Assembly (NCBI GenBank): GCA_016647705.1
Contig: CM028336.1
Location: 16,628,880 to 16,692,879, forward strand
Direction of reading: 5' to 3'
Length of the DNA stretch: 64,000 nt
DNA from: Eucommia ulmoides
Taxonomy: Eukaryota; Streptophyta; Magnoliopsida; Garryales; Eucommiaceae
Below, in pieces: positions 35,111 through 48,177 of the stretch (its first letter is position 1; each line of letters begins with the position of its first letter). The notes below the pieces were generated by a model, which worked only from the letters and a program-made list of their open reading frames with translations, did not search any database and was not told the origin of the DNA. Both the position numbers and the translations under genes were made by a program.

Positions 35111-36305
35111 ATTTAACGTGGATTAATATCAAATTATAACTGCATAAGGAAGAAGGGAAATAATATTTTTTTTCCCGATGGGTAGATAGATGGCAGTTGG
35201 TATTTGTTTGATAAGGAAGTTTGTAGGTGAATATTATGTAAACTTGTAATGAAGCAGAAATTTGGAATGACATAATCTCAATATTTCATTCTTTGTATTT
35301 CCCTCTGTCACTATCACTATAAACTCTTACATAACATATGAAATGAAATTTATTTTATTGTCAGTCAGCACAAAAGTACCCAGTGTTCCAATATTCATGA
35401 GTCAACCATAGCTGCATTTTTTTTTGTTCTCCAACAACTATCTCTTAAAAGTTCCTCTTCATTTATCAGAATTTTGATTGTCTTTTTCAAATCTACGCCT
35501 AAACCTGGACGATTCACCACCAGCTTGGGAAATAAATTCTAATAATCTCACTATTTCATTCCTCACATTTCCTTCCCTGACTACATGCAAACTCTAATGC
35601 AATAAGCGAAATAAATTTCATTCTTTTATGATACACCATTGAGGAAGAAGTTGCATTTTCATTCACTTTTTGCTTGTAACATAATATTTTGTGGATGTCA
35701 CATGAAGTGTATTGATTAGGCATTGAAGAAACAAAGACTTTGTAGATTTATTTTCATTTCAATTTTCTTTTTTGATATAAATTTTTTGTCAAGCATAAAT
35801 ACAAATACTTTGCGTGCAGCTTTTGAGATAGGAAGAAATATGATGAATTATTTGTGAGTTTGAAATGAATAAAATTTATTTTAGAAAAATTATATGTATG
35901 TATAGCGAGAGAGATGAATAATTTTATAAAAAACAAACTTATCGCAGATTAATTTGTCTCAGGTATAAACACAAACACTTTGCGTGCATTTTTTGATATA
36001 GGAAGATATAATGCATTATGAGTGAGTTGGAAATAAAGATACATGATTTGAGGGAATTTGTATGTATGTATCGTCATACATACTGAGCAATATTTGAATA
36101 ATTGTGTGTAAATGAGACATTAGATGATATTGGGAAGCATAGTCCCATAGATATTGTTTATGCGAGAACATACCTGAAAAAAATGAAGTTTCCCAACTTG
36201 TCGTTCTTCAAATTCTGATGCCGATGGTGTTGGTGTTGTCGATTTGTTGGAGACGAAAGGTTGCAATGAATCATTGCGACCAGTAATTACAAATGCAACT
36301 GTCAC

Positions 36306-38640
36306 TACACTTGTATCTTCGAACTTTTCCGACAGAGGGGTTGATAGTTAAGGCGGACATGGTTGGTGGTTTGGGTTATGCCTGATGCAGGTTGATAGGC
36401 GTCGATTAGTTCACGAAATGCAAGATTTGAGGCCTATTGAAGGTGGGTGTATTTGTTCTTTGGTTTGGGGAGTTGTGCTAGTGAAGGTGAAGGGCACATT
36501 GATAATGTGGCGTTTGGGTGAGGGTGTTTCCTTGCATGTTGAAGGACATCAAGGGTAGGAGTGGTGGTATTGAAGGTAAAGAGCATATGGGTCTATCTCC
36601 AGGTCAATTAATTATCATAATAATTATTAGTATTATTAAATGAAGTGCAGATTAAGTCTAGTGCATTAATAATCATTATGGTTTACTAATTAAAATCTTT
36701 TTTTTTTAAACTCTCTCTCTCTCTCTCTCTATATATATATTCACATATATGTAAGTGTTTTTATTGATCAGTGCATGTATGAAGATGTGTTATTTTTCCT
36801 TTCTAATTTTGGAAAATTAGTAGCCAAGACAAATATATGTAGCCAATATAGAAATTTAAGGAACAAGCCAGAGTTGCAGCAACTGGAATTTTGCAGTCAA
36901 TGAAAGATAGAAGAATAGCAGAAATATGCATTATATCAGCCTCAACGGCAGACAATTAGCAATAGAACAAGAACATAAATTTGCAGGTAACGAATGGTAA
37001 AACAACCACTTAGAAATGTAAAAGTAAGGAAATATGCGATTAGCGTTCATTTAGGCGGGGCAAGTGTTTCAGTTGTTATCATCTATGCTATTATACTAAA
37101 GAAGAGCAATTATTGGGTGACTGGGAGTGTTTATCCCTATCCCAAACTTTCATGCTAAGTTCTTAATTAGTTTTTGACATTTGCTCAAGAAATATTAATT
37201 ATCTTTTGATAATTATAATAGGACATATGAGATGAAAGCTAAAAAGAGGTTCAATGACTGCAGTATCATATATCATTATATTATTCTTGCCAAAGCTGGT
37301 TGGAATATGATATCTCACGCAACTAATACCGAGACTCAACGTTGGAAGAGTAAAGGTCGTTTTGAATTCATGACAATGTGAGCACAAATGAACTGCATAA
37401 TCCTTTTTTTTTTTTTTTTTGTGACAATAGTACTATTAATGCACCTTCTATTATTTCTATTAACTTTACTCTTAAGGTGGATTAGTAATTTCTTTGCTTG
37501 CACAACATTAACTGTTGTTAAATACTCTTTTCTTGTTTGAGAGATATTATGCCAACAAAAGAAGTGTGTCATACTCTTTTCTTTTCTTGCAATTTTATTT
37601 GAAACATTTATTTAATCTGAGACACTCCAAAGACCTTCGATGGAAAATTTCTTTGGTACTATTACTGTAGTTAAGAGAATTTTTCCTTTGATAAAAGGGT
37701 ACTTTAAATAGTAGGTTTCCCAAAGGTAGTAAACTATTTCAATTTTAGAATGGGAAATTGTTACATGGACTTTAAACAATTTGGTTTTGTTTAATCTGGG
37801 AAATATGGGGATGGGTAGACTGGGTCCCTACCAAGGACATCTTCTTCATCCATATTTGGGACACGCACGCTGACCCAATGGTCCAGGTTTCATGTTTCCA
37901 AAAGAAGAACCTAAGGTTGAGCCGTTGTCTGAACCTACTTTTAACCTCTCTAATAGCTATTGGTAATTGTTGATTCTTTTTGCAACTTACCTCTCTCATT
38001 GTGAAGCTTTACTACAGGAAGATGTTATTCTTTATTGTTTACTACTCATTTTCCACCACTCTTGACAAGCTGCGTGCAAAATTTTGACACTTGATTTGAA
38101 CATAAATCGCTTGTAAGCCTTTGTGATTAGATTGCTAGAAGGAAAATGTTTTTGGTTGCATCATCTAACAAAAAAGGAGAATATCTGCTGCTTAAATAGT
38201 AGAACATGAAGCTCCAATCAAAAAGGGCATGTAAAAAAATTTTCCACCAAAAAAAGATGTTCCATTGTGTTTATATTGGGATTTCCAATTGATTAACAAT
38301 TGTAGTGGGAACAAATTAAATGTACAAATTGTGATGTGCCAAATATACTCATCCCTAATACCAAAAATCCATCCACTATTTTTTTTACTATAGCTTCAGT
38401 TGCACCATGACAACCATTGACAGTATAATCACTTGTCTTCTCACAAATGGCTGTTTAAAATCAATTCCTTGTGATTTTCTTCTTTTTTCTTTTGGCCAGC
38501 AGTCTCCTCTCTGCCCCAAGTTCAAAATTGAAGCAAACAAATGTCAAGAAATAGCTTTTTAATTAATAACAATGAAGAAGATGGTGCCTTCAAATTTTAA
38601 ATCATCATTTTAAGAAAAAGCTTAGGTGAAGACAAATGAT
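36306..38640. other. No recognised gene
   Basis: Contains a CT/AT microsatellite at about 36710-36740 and otherwise AT-rich DNA. A GC-richer patch near 37780-37990 has open frames without a recognisable family. Confidence 0.4.
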
Positions 38641-38643
38641 AAC

Positions 38644-38861
38644 CTGAGACATTCTGAGATTGCATCGTAATAAAGAATACCGACGATTTTGCGCTTTCTT
38701 CCATCACATTTAACCACAGGCAACTGTTTAATTCTCTTTGCCTCCATCAGCTGCTGGGCAAGTACTAAGTCGGTATCTAGATTAGAAGTTAGAAGACCAC
38801 ACTCTCGTCCCTGATACATTATCCCTCTGGTGCAGATAGAAGAAACAAGACTGTTATTTGC
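38644..38861 (-). pseudogene. Isolated CLC-f-like CBS-domain exon
   Basis: A 218-bp exon-like block with good splice borders on the minus strand (TTTTATTTTCAG before it, GTTATC after it). It encodes NSLVSSICTRGIMYQGREC, then LLTSNLDTDLVLAQQLMEAK, IKQLPVVKCDGRKRKIVGIL and YYDAISECLR, the C-terminal part of the second CBS domain of plant CLC-f-type channels. The frame is fully open. Neighbouring exons on either side are not visible, and 240 bp to the right a 16.6-kb mobile-element block begins. It could be one exon of a gene disrupted by long insertions, or a captured or relocated fragment. The complementary CLC piece at 3751-4141 is on the opposite strand. Confidence 0.8.
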
Positions 38862-39361
38862 CTGAAAATAAAAACACAGAATTAACAATTCTAATTCAAG
38901 GAGTGTTGAAACATTAACAACCTTTTTTACCTATACAAACTGATGGTGTTGTGCCTCATGCATGAAATAATCCCATTATGATTTTGACTTTTATGTGAGT
39001 TTTAATTTTGCTCTTAATTGAGATATGTCGAATGTGGTTATTTGAATGATTTTGATCACCTGTCGGTGGGTATAATGCACACCATACAACATGGAATGGA
39101 GAGATTTAGAGTTCTTTATCTTTTTGGGTTTGAAAAGTTAGAAAATCACCAAATTAGGTCTGTTTTCATCTTATTTACATAATGGGGTCTTCCCGGCCTT
39201 ATCATGGCTGATTTTATTTTTTTTTCTTTCTAACGCCGACATTGTGAAGGCCAGTTTTAGAAAAGGGGCTACCACTATGGCAGCCCCCTTGACCCCTTCC
39301 TCCCAACCCCCATCCCCATCCTCATCCCCATCCCCGTCCCCATTAAAAAAATGGTTTTAGC

Positions 39362-39419
<58 letters not shown>

Positions 39420-39591
39420 TGTTAACTTTAAAGTTTGTTTAACATTTTAAAATTAAAAAATATATATAAATTATAATTATTTTGTAACATGTAATTATTT
39501 TTAAAAAATATTGAAAATTTTTTATTTAAAAAAAGAAATAGGATTTTAAAACATAATTTGTGAAAAATGATATTTCCAGACTTATAATTTA

Positions 39592-41799
39592 GGGTTTTTC
39601 CTTCAAAGGCCCTATTTTAAAAAAGAACAATTTTTTTAGGTCCTATACAATTAAAAATAATTTTTTAGGTCCTCTCTTGACAAAAAAAAATGACACAGAC
39701 CCCTACTAAATAAATTATATGACAAAAATACTCTTGTTCATTTTAAACCTAACCCTAATTTCTCTGACCCCTACCTTCTCTCATTGTTCCCCTTTTTTTC
39801 TCAGCCGACCTCTACCCCTCTCTTATTCGATGACGATTGGTGGCCACATCTAGATGACGATGGCGGCGATGAGGCGTGACAGAGAGTGACGACGGTTTGG
39901 ATGGTGGCGTTAGAGTCTCCGTCTTCTCGCTCTGTGGCAAATCGGACGTCGTCGCGGGAGTTGCCAAATCGCGGGAGGAAGAGAGAGAGAACTCCGATTT
40001 GGCCAGATATGGCCAAATCGAGGGAGAGCTGGCCGAAGATGGCGAAGATGGAGGAGTGGTTGGTGATGGGAAATGAGGCGACGATGGTGGTGGCTAGATA
40101 TGCTCGTCGTTTGTTGTCACTGTTGTTCATCGTTCGTTGTCGCCGTTGTTCGTCGTTCGTCATCACTGATGCTTGTCTTTTGAGTAATCGCCTCCATTTT
40201 TCGTTGCTTAGATCTACTTAGATCTGAGCCAGATCTGCTTAAATTTTGAGTAGATATGTTTTTCTTTATAAATTTTCTGAATTTCTTATCCTTATTGGTA
40301 TCAAATTTTGGATTTCTTGACCTTATTGTTTGATGATGATTCAATTTTTGAATGTTTTCGGTTCAAGTGGATATCTACTTGATTTTTTTAGAAGATATCC
40401 ACTTGATTTTTTTACCGTCCCTCCCTGTTCTCTGAGTTGTTGTGTTCCACCATCGGTCTTGATGTTTTCTCTGATCATTGAACGATTTCAGGTATTCCAC
40501 CGTCGGTCTTGCTGGAGAATTGAACGATTTTAGTTTTTTTTTTTTTTCCTTTTTTCGCTTTGAATTTTGATTGATGGAATAATGCGTTTCAACTGTTTGG
40601 TTGCTTGATAGGTGAATGAAGAGAAATGAAATTGAATTGGAATTTTGATATTATTTAGGATAGCCTAATTAGATTTAAATAGATTCTAATGATTTCTTGA
40701 TTTATTTGTCATTTTTATCCTTTGTGTGCAAATGTTTGTGTAATTTTTTAGTTCAGTGGATATTCACTAATTGTTTAAATGTTTGTGTTATTTTTTAGTT
40801 TAGTGGATATCCACTGATTATTTTTTAGTGAATATCTACTTATTGATTTTTAGTAGATATCCACTTATTGTGTAATTTTAAGTGGAATTTTTAAAAAAAT
40901 TCTACGTCTAGAATATTTTCTCATCGCCGTCAAAATTGAATTTTATTCTTTATATTATTTATATGCTTTTTTTAATTAGCTTTGGAGATTGAAACTCAGA
41001 AAAAGCTCTTGATATGTGGCTGAAAAATTGATACGTGAAGACAGATGAAGATGGAGGGAGCGCGACGGTGTGACGATTGACGAAGATGATGGACGTCAAT
41101 CGTCTTAATTTTCAGCGAATTTCCACTTAAGTTTTTTTGTGGATTTCCACTTAGGGGTTAAGTGGATTTATGTAATTTTCTAGTGGAATGTAACTAAAGA
41201 TTAATATTCAGTAGAATTTTTATTTTCTGGTTTCTCTAATTGTTTAGTGGAATTCTACTTGATTTGTTTAGTGAATTTCCACTTAATTATTAAGTAGATT
41301 TATGTAGGTGATTTTTAGGGGTATTTAAGGTATTTTTTTTAAAAAAAAATTGAATTAAAAATAAAATTAAGTGGAATTTCTATTGAAAAATAAAATTCAG
41401 TGGATATTACAAAAAAAAAAAGAAAGAAATGAGACGTATATAAGGATATTTATAACATTTTGAAAAATATATATATTTTTAATAAAAAGTAAAATTAATT
41501 AAAATTTTATTAAAAAATAAAATTTGAGTAGAATTTTAAAAATTAAGTGGAAAAAAACAAAATTAATTAAATTTTTTATTAAAAAATAAAATTAAGTGAA
41601 TTTTTCTCTCTCTCACTCTATATATATTAATTTTTGGAGTTTTGAAAAAAATTGTCAAAAATGGCATTTTTGAAAATTTTGTAGCTATTGAAGGGTAATC
41701 TAAGAAAACTAAATATGATAGTACTTTTGGAATGAGCCCAAAAAGCTGGTTCTTAGAAAGTTATTTTTTGAACAAATGGGACCCCTCAAAATTTTTCCC
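39592..41799. mobile_element. Second MULE-like element inside the left TIR
   Basis: This 2208-bp insertion interrupts the TIR, whose intact counterpart lies on the right side. TATAATTTA is duplicated exactly (39583-39591 and 41800-41808). The ends read GGGTTTTTCC and, inverted, GGGAAAAATT, so terminal inverted repeats are weak. The interior has a GC-richer stretch (about 39800-40200) without a recognised protein and many AGTGGATATCCACT-like palindromes (40360-41400). Confidence 0.8.
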
Positions 41800-42134
41800 T
41801 ATAATTTATGTGTGTTATATTTGTTAGGAACTTTTAACCATGAATTTACCTATTTTTTTTTTTATATAAATATTAAAAATAATATCTAAAAATATTAATT
41901 AAGTTTAAAAAAAATTTATATGAAAGAGTATGATCTTAAAGGAGAAACAACTTAACATAATAATAAATATCATACTGAAATTAAACGCGTTAACCAGTAC
42001 AATTAATCATAAAAAGGAAAAAAAATTAGATAAATTAGAAAATAGTACCCATAATTAAACTTTTATAGCATGGAAAACTACTTAGTTTTATCAAACCATT
42101 CGTAATGAATCTCTTCATCTTTGTAATCGGATAG

Positions 42135-42840
42135 TTATGGGTCATCCGTGTATTTGGAATCGGTAAAGTACTTTAACGACTGTGCGTTTGCATTTTGTGC
42201 ATTGGTCTTCCGAATCTGGTGGAGTCTTTGTTTGACATGAATTCGTTTATTCATTTGTTTTATTTCTCGTTTCAATGCGTGACAAATTTTGCCGATGTTA
42301 TCTGATTCGTTTTTCAATATTTTGAAAGACCACAATTTTAGAATCTTGAAGTGGTACATATGAGACCTTACCTCATAAAGGTTTTTTTTTTGCAATTAGT
42401 GTTGGCCATTGTAAGTTTTTTGCCTCTTCACTATCTTTACTCCATTTGTGTAGTTGTAACTCTCGTGGTAATGACGATTGACCCATCGAACAGTTTGTTT
42501 GAAAGGATCACCGTCTAGTAAGAAAGTTCGTTTTCTGGTGATGGGATTTAGCCATGTGCCAGAGAGATCTAGTTGCCGTTGAACACAAGTGCAATCTGTA
42601 ATAACATCCTACGGACTGCACACGTCCTGGGGGTAACACAACCTCTCTCGGGCGTCACACCATAATAGTGGGCGTCGTAGTTCATCTTCGTTTCAATGTA
42701 TGACCTTTGACCGGCGTATCTAGATTCCATACCATGTACCTATCTCATCTTGGTACCTGATATGGTCTCTTGTCCTTGAACCCTCACCAATGCAATAGAT
42801 TTTCATTTTTTCCTTACTTTTGCCCTTACCCTTATCGTTT
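42135..42840 (-). pseudogene. Unrecognised decayed coding region of the MULE core
   Basis: Minus strand from an ATG near 42858-42838 reads MASECRNDKGKGKSKEK, then KIYCIGEGSRTRDHIRYQ, then after frame changes GMESRYAGQRSYIETKMNYD, GDPFKQTVRWVNRHYHESYN, and an open block 42395-42135 rich in Lys/Arg/His (KNESDNIGKICHALKREIKQ). I do not recognise the family; it has no visible DDE transposase signature. The WVNRHYHESYN stretch recurs in inverted orientation near 54575-54625, so both ends of the element once carried related sequence. Confidence 0.45.
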
Positions 42841-42869
42841 CTACACTCGCTTGCCATTTGAACTGCTTT

Positions 42870-43300
42870 TATGAAACAAATAAAATTGTTTATATTATTT
42901 ATTTTTAAAAAGTTAAATTATTATTATTTTTTTAAAATAGTTTAAAACTTGTTTATTAAGTAAATTTTGATTTGTTATTTATTATTTCTAAAAAGAGGAA
43001 AAATTGTTTAAAAAAAATAGTCGAGGAAAGAATTTTTTTTTACAAACAGTAGAATCTGCCCTCGGCAAGGTTGGATTCCAAATTAGAATCTAGCCCTGTC
43101 AGGGCCAGATTCCAAATCACAATCCCGCCTTGTCAGGGTCGTATTTGATCGTCCGGCGCCGGTCCAATCCTGTCAGGGCCGGATTTGATTGCATGGTGAT
43201 TTTTTTTTTTTTTTTTTTTAATTGTGTAATTTGTTTAATATTTTTAAATTTAAAATCTAATAAAAATTATAATTTTTGTATAAGTTTTTCTATTAGGTTA
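42870..43300. repeat. Internal direct repeat with GGCCCTGTCAGGGCC-type palindromes (copy 1)
   Basis: AAACAAATAAAATTGTTTAT, ATTAAGTAAATTTTGATTTG and a final TTTTTGTATAAGTTTTT block match 53350-53790 in direct orientation. Near-palindromes of the CCCTGTCAGGG kind occur at about 43093, 43128 and 43163. Confidence 0.7.
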
Positions 43301-44702
43301 AATGACATTGTAGATCCTAAGATTTTGATGAACAATTGAAGGTTGATGTTTTTGGTAGAACTAACGGTTTAATTGAGTGTTTCAGTTAATTAAGTTTCAA
43401 TGATGAAGATACGATGACAAATTATGAATGAATGCTAAATGATGATGACAAAGATGATGAAGGTTTAAGAGTTTGAAGAAATTACGGAAAACAACTCACG
43501 TTAATTTCAACTCTTAATATCCCGATTAGGATCACACACGACATGAAAATGATTTTATGATTATATGTGTTTGATAGGATCCTAAATTAGTAAAATTATT
43601 TGCTCCTTTGTGTTATTGAAAAGTAATATTTGTAAATAGTTAAAATGGAATTTGAGAAAGTTAGTAGAGCTAACAAAGAAGAGAAATTGGTTAAAGGGCA
43701 AAAATGTCAAAGTAAATGAATTAAAAATGAATTTAATAGAGATTCCAGCATTGGTAGGTCGACAGGTAAGTCGACCGAAGCATAGAAGAAAAGTCTCTGA
43801 ATCTCTAAGTTGATAGGTAAGGCGACTGATGAAAAGATATGGAACTCTTTGTATCGTCCAGTCGATAGATGATGGATGGACAGTCGACCGATGGGCGAAG
43901 AAATTTTGGCTTGGCTAGTATCTTGAATCGAGCGGTCGACAGATTGGTGTTGGTCGGTCGACTTATGGTCTGTTTTCAAGTTTTATGGAATTTCGAGATT
44001 TGATCCAAAACTAGCCATTAACTAGCTGTTATTTGGTTACCTGATTGAGTGTTTTTAGGGATATGGATATCTTTAAGATATAATACTCTTATTTTAATAT
44101 TCCTATAGATTTGGTACTTGGAATTAAAGTGTTTTTCAAATTGGTCATTTTAATACTTCATATCTTATGGAATTAGGTTTGAAAATTCTTTTGAGGGACT
44201 AAATTGAATATTTTGAAAGTTATTATTAAGTGAAATATACCTTAAATGAAAGGTATCAATATATGGGATCTATAAGTGATTTTAAAAGACATATCTTGTG
44301 GAAATTAGTCGTTATAGGGCTTGTTTCAAATGCCTATAAAAAGATCTATGGATTTCACATAATTAAGTGACACCATATCAAGAACTATTCAGTTCATAAA
44401 CTTTTATAAGAGTCATCATTCTGATATTTATTTTGAGGGATCAAATTGTGATATCAATTATTGAGGTGTTCTTGAGTTAAAACGCTGATTGTGTAAGCGT
44501 TACCGATTTGAGTTGTCTAACGTTTCAATCTATTATTCTTCGGTGTTATCTGGGTGAGATCTTTTCAAACTATTAATCTTTATTGTGTATTTATTTCTAT
44601 ATATTTGCTTGGTTGATAAGATATTGATAAAATCGTTTTCTGAACTTTAAATCGTATAAAAAAATTTTAAAACGATTTTTGGTGAAAATCTGATTATATA
44701 TT

Positions 44703-46350
44703 TGATAGGTGTAAAATACTTACGTATTTCCAAATTGGTTTTGTTAGTTTTCGAGTACATTTATAGTTATTTTTATGTGTTTTAATATGCTTTTATTCTT
44801 TTTTTATTAAAATAGGTGCATGGGGTGAAAATGTATGAAATCGGAGAGAAAACGATGTGATCGTACCAAAGCGGACGAAGTTACGGTAGATAAATGAGTA
44901 AGGAGGAAACAGTGTGAAAGAATCCCACAGCCTAGGCGTCCAGACCTCCGCCTAGGTTGTGAAGATTGCTGAGAACATTTCCAAGTCCACCGCCTACTTA
45001 TTCGCCTAGGCGGTCACCAAACCTGCAAAGTCGGTACAGGTGCAGTAACTTCAAAGCTATTTTGGACTATGATAAAATCTTATTTTGGAAACACTCAAAA
45101 CATTAAAGTTGTAAATTGTTTTATTATATTTCCATAGATTTTTGAATCACCTTAATCGGAGTTCGGATGAAGAAGTTACAGCCAAAACAAAATTGCAAAC
45201 CTGCAGTAACTTTGCCTAGGCGAAGTTTCCTTCGCCTAGGCGAACTTCTGGCAGAAAGTTAACCGACCTAACTTTTCTTAGGTGAAATTCCGGCAGAAAG
45301 TTAACCGACCTAACTTCGCCTAGGCGAAATCCTCTGCGTAGAATAGATATTTTGGAGATATGTTTTGGCCTATTTAAGCCCTTCTCTCCTCTTCTCTTCC
45401 CTCCTCTTCAGCCCCTAAGGCTTTAGGCTATATTTTAGGTTTAGTTTGAGAGGTTTTTGAGGGAGATCTCTCAACCCGAGGTGGAAGATGAAGAGGAAAA
45501 CGATCGTTCGACGGTTCTAATGCCAATTCTTCGGATATAGGCTAAGTCACTCATTTCTTCTCTTTGTTTTCTTTGTTTTGGTAGTTGTTGAGCATGTTTA
45601 GCTTGTTTTACATTGTATAAATTATTAGGGCCATGATTTAAACATGAATTGTAATAGGGATTATAGTATTATTTATGAAAATGTAGTTTTGGTTGAATTT
45701 GTGTTTCGTTTATGGTTGTTCCTTATAATTTCGATTGTGTTGCCATGTTTTCTATGATTATATGCTAGTTTAGATATATTGAAAATATGGGGTTTGACAC
45801 TCGGGAGAGGTAACCCTGGATTCGAACTAGGGTTAACACAATACGACAATCTAACGACTCGGGAGGGCGTTAGAAAGTATGCAATCGATGACGTTGGGGC
45901 GAGACTCATGTAACCTAGAGTTGTTAAGATGTTGAGGGGGACTTCGGCACTGACACGAAGTCACGTATTCCCCTGTCTTACACTCGGAAGAGGTGGCGAG
46001 GGAATTTACGAACCGAGATTGTCGAATACGCCGAACGCCGTTAATGTTAACTAAAACGAAATCAAACGCATTTAAGTAAATAAAGTTAATCCCTAGGCAA
46101 TCTACTCCCCTAAACAATCTCAAATTAGTATTTATAATATAGTTAACTTAATTAGTATTTTAGTTTAGTATTAGTCTTAAATTAAATTCCATTTTTGTCG
46201 CTTAGATAAAGTCAGGTTATGACAATTGCGATACTCGATAGTAACAACACCAATCCCTATGGATACGATACCTGACCAAAAGGTCCATTTTACTAAAACT
46301 TGATTCATACGCTTGCAGTGAAAGTGACAGCGCTTATTTAGCGGCCACCA
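44703..46350 (+). repeat. 5' LTR of the gypsy LARD-like element
   Basis: Contains a cluster of CGCCTAGGCG palindromes (44930-45330) just upstream of a TATA-like GGCCTATTTAAGCCC near 45370. Same length as the 3' LTR and highly similar, with scattered substitutions. Confidence 0.93.
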
Positions 46351-48177
46351 AGTTTTTGGCACTGTTGCCGGGGATTGGAAGGAGTGTTACTTTTGATATT
46401 GGGAGTAAATAACTTGATTTTAATCTAGGCATTTTTGTATATAATTTTCGTTTGTAGTTTTGTTTTTGTTTCCAGTAGGATGCTTGAAGATGTTAGATCG
46501 ACAGGTGCTCTTGCGTTTCGATTATTGAATATCTCGTCAGTCTTGAGGGCATGTGTCAGGTCGAGGACATTAAACCAAGCGCTTCTTGGGAGGCAACCCA
46601 GGGTCACAAATAAGTTGGATACATCTCCGTCAATTTGAGTCGGAGGCGAGATCCTCTCGCCTCCCAAGTATGTGTTCTAAATCCCCATTTTCAATATCAT
46701 GCTATATACTGTCATTGAGATTGCTGACGGCTCATTTTGGACATCACCTTTAAGTTGGTGGTATGTGTAGTATGTTTTAGTATGTGTTTATGTTTTTAGT
46801 TAAATTTTACTGTTTTTATCGTTTGCATGCTTGTTTAGGATTAGTTTGTTTGGTTTAGTTGTTATTTTGTGTTGAGTTTTGACGTCATCTGGGCCTATAC
46901 CCGATGATGATTTTGTCCCCTAAATGTTTTGAGGTCGAGCGTAAAGCTCATTCATGTGTGTTCTGTGTGTTTGACGTATCGTTTTAGTAAAAGTTATTGT
47001 GCATCCTAAATGCACGAGCACGTAAACTTAGTATAGAACTATCTAATTGATTTGAAATCGATTATCCTTCACTCAATTTTATGACAATAAGGATTCTAGA
47101 ACTTGATTTGGGGGAAATTCGAGGCGAAATCCTAGGTGAGGTTGTTTAGGAGATATGATTTAGGCATTCATTTGATCACTTGAGCCTTTTAAACTTACCT
47201 TGATGAATCATTACCCTTCGTTACCCTGTCGAAGCCTAAAAACCGTTTCAATTCTGAATAGTTAACAAATACCATAGCTGATTGAACTTTTTCCAAACCT
47301 ACATCGCTAAACTGAAGGCACAATTTGAGTGAATCAAGTTAGCATTTTGCTACTTGATGTGAGCGGTTGGGTTTAGGCCGAAATTCTAATTGGTTCGGTA
47401 TTCGAGTACTCGCTTGTCGTTTGTCGTTCATATTGTTTGCACATTCCTAAGGTTATAAGAATTCGAATACGTTTTGGGGGGTGTTACTTAATCATTTTTG
47501 CACACTCTTAGAATTGTAGAAATTCGAATGAGTTTGGGGGTGTGTTAAAAAAAGAAGAAGTTTCTTTTTGACATGACAAGTGAGTACGATGTTCTTAAAT
47601 ATTTGTTCAGGGTTGTTTCTAATTAAACTATGGGGTTTTGAGTGTGAGAGTGCCAAGTGATGTGCCTCGGGTAATGTTAAGTTAACGACGTTAACCTATT
47701 TTTTATTTCAAAATACCCTTGGCTATTATTCCAAAACCGAACCAAGTCCTACTGATCTTTATGAACCTTCGAGCCTATATTAGTAGAGAATAGATCCCAG
47801 GTCAGACGTATGGATTCCTTATACCTTAAAGGTTTTAGTCATGATCTTTATTTAGGGATAATCCCATCTAATCAATGAATAATAGTATATTTGAATTTAA
47901 TCACACACACTTAAACATTATCTAGAATGGCTTTTACTATTTTTGAACGTTGAAATTCTAGAACACCACATGGTGTGATTTATGCTTGAACTTGATAGGA
48001 TTAGGGGCCGATGAGGGAAAAATCTTTCGGCCAGTAGATAATTTTCAAAATTTTCACATTTTTGTTTTTAGTGTTTTTCGTTTGTAGTTTTTAATTTCGT
48101 AATTAATTTTTATATTTTTCTTGTATTGTGTGGGTGTTTTGCTCGAGGACTAGCAAAATTCTGAGTTTAGGAGTATT

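Noticed and set aside
39801-40344. Several overlapping open frames on both strands in the second MULE
   Set aside because: GC-richer, low-complexity GATGGCG-type sequence gives chance frames on both strands; no recognisable family.
45673-46123. Paired minus-strand frames at 45.7-46.1 kb and 49.2-49.6 kb as a duplicated gene
   Set aside because: Both lie at the same offset in the two LTRs of the gypsy element and match no family.
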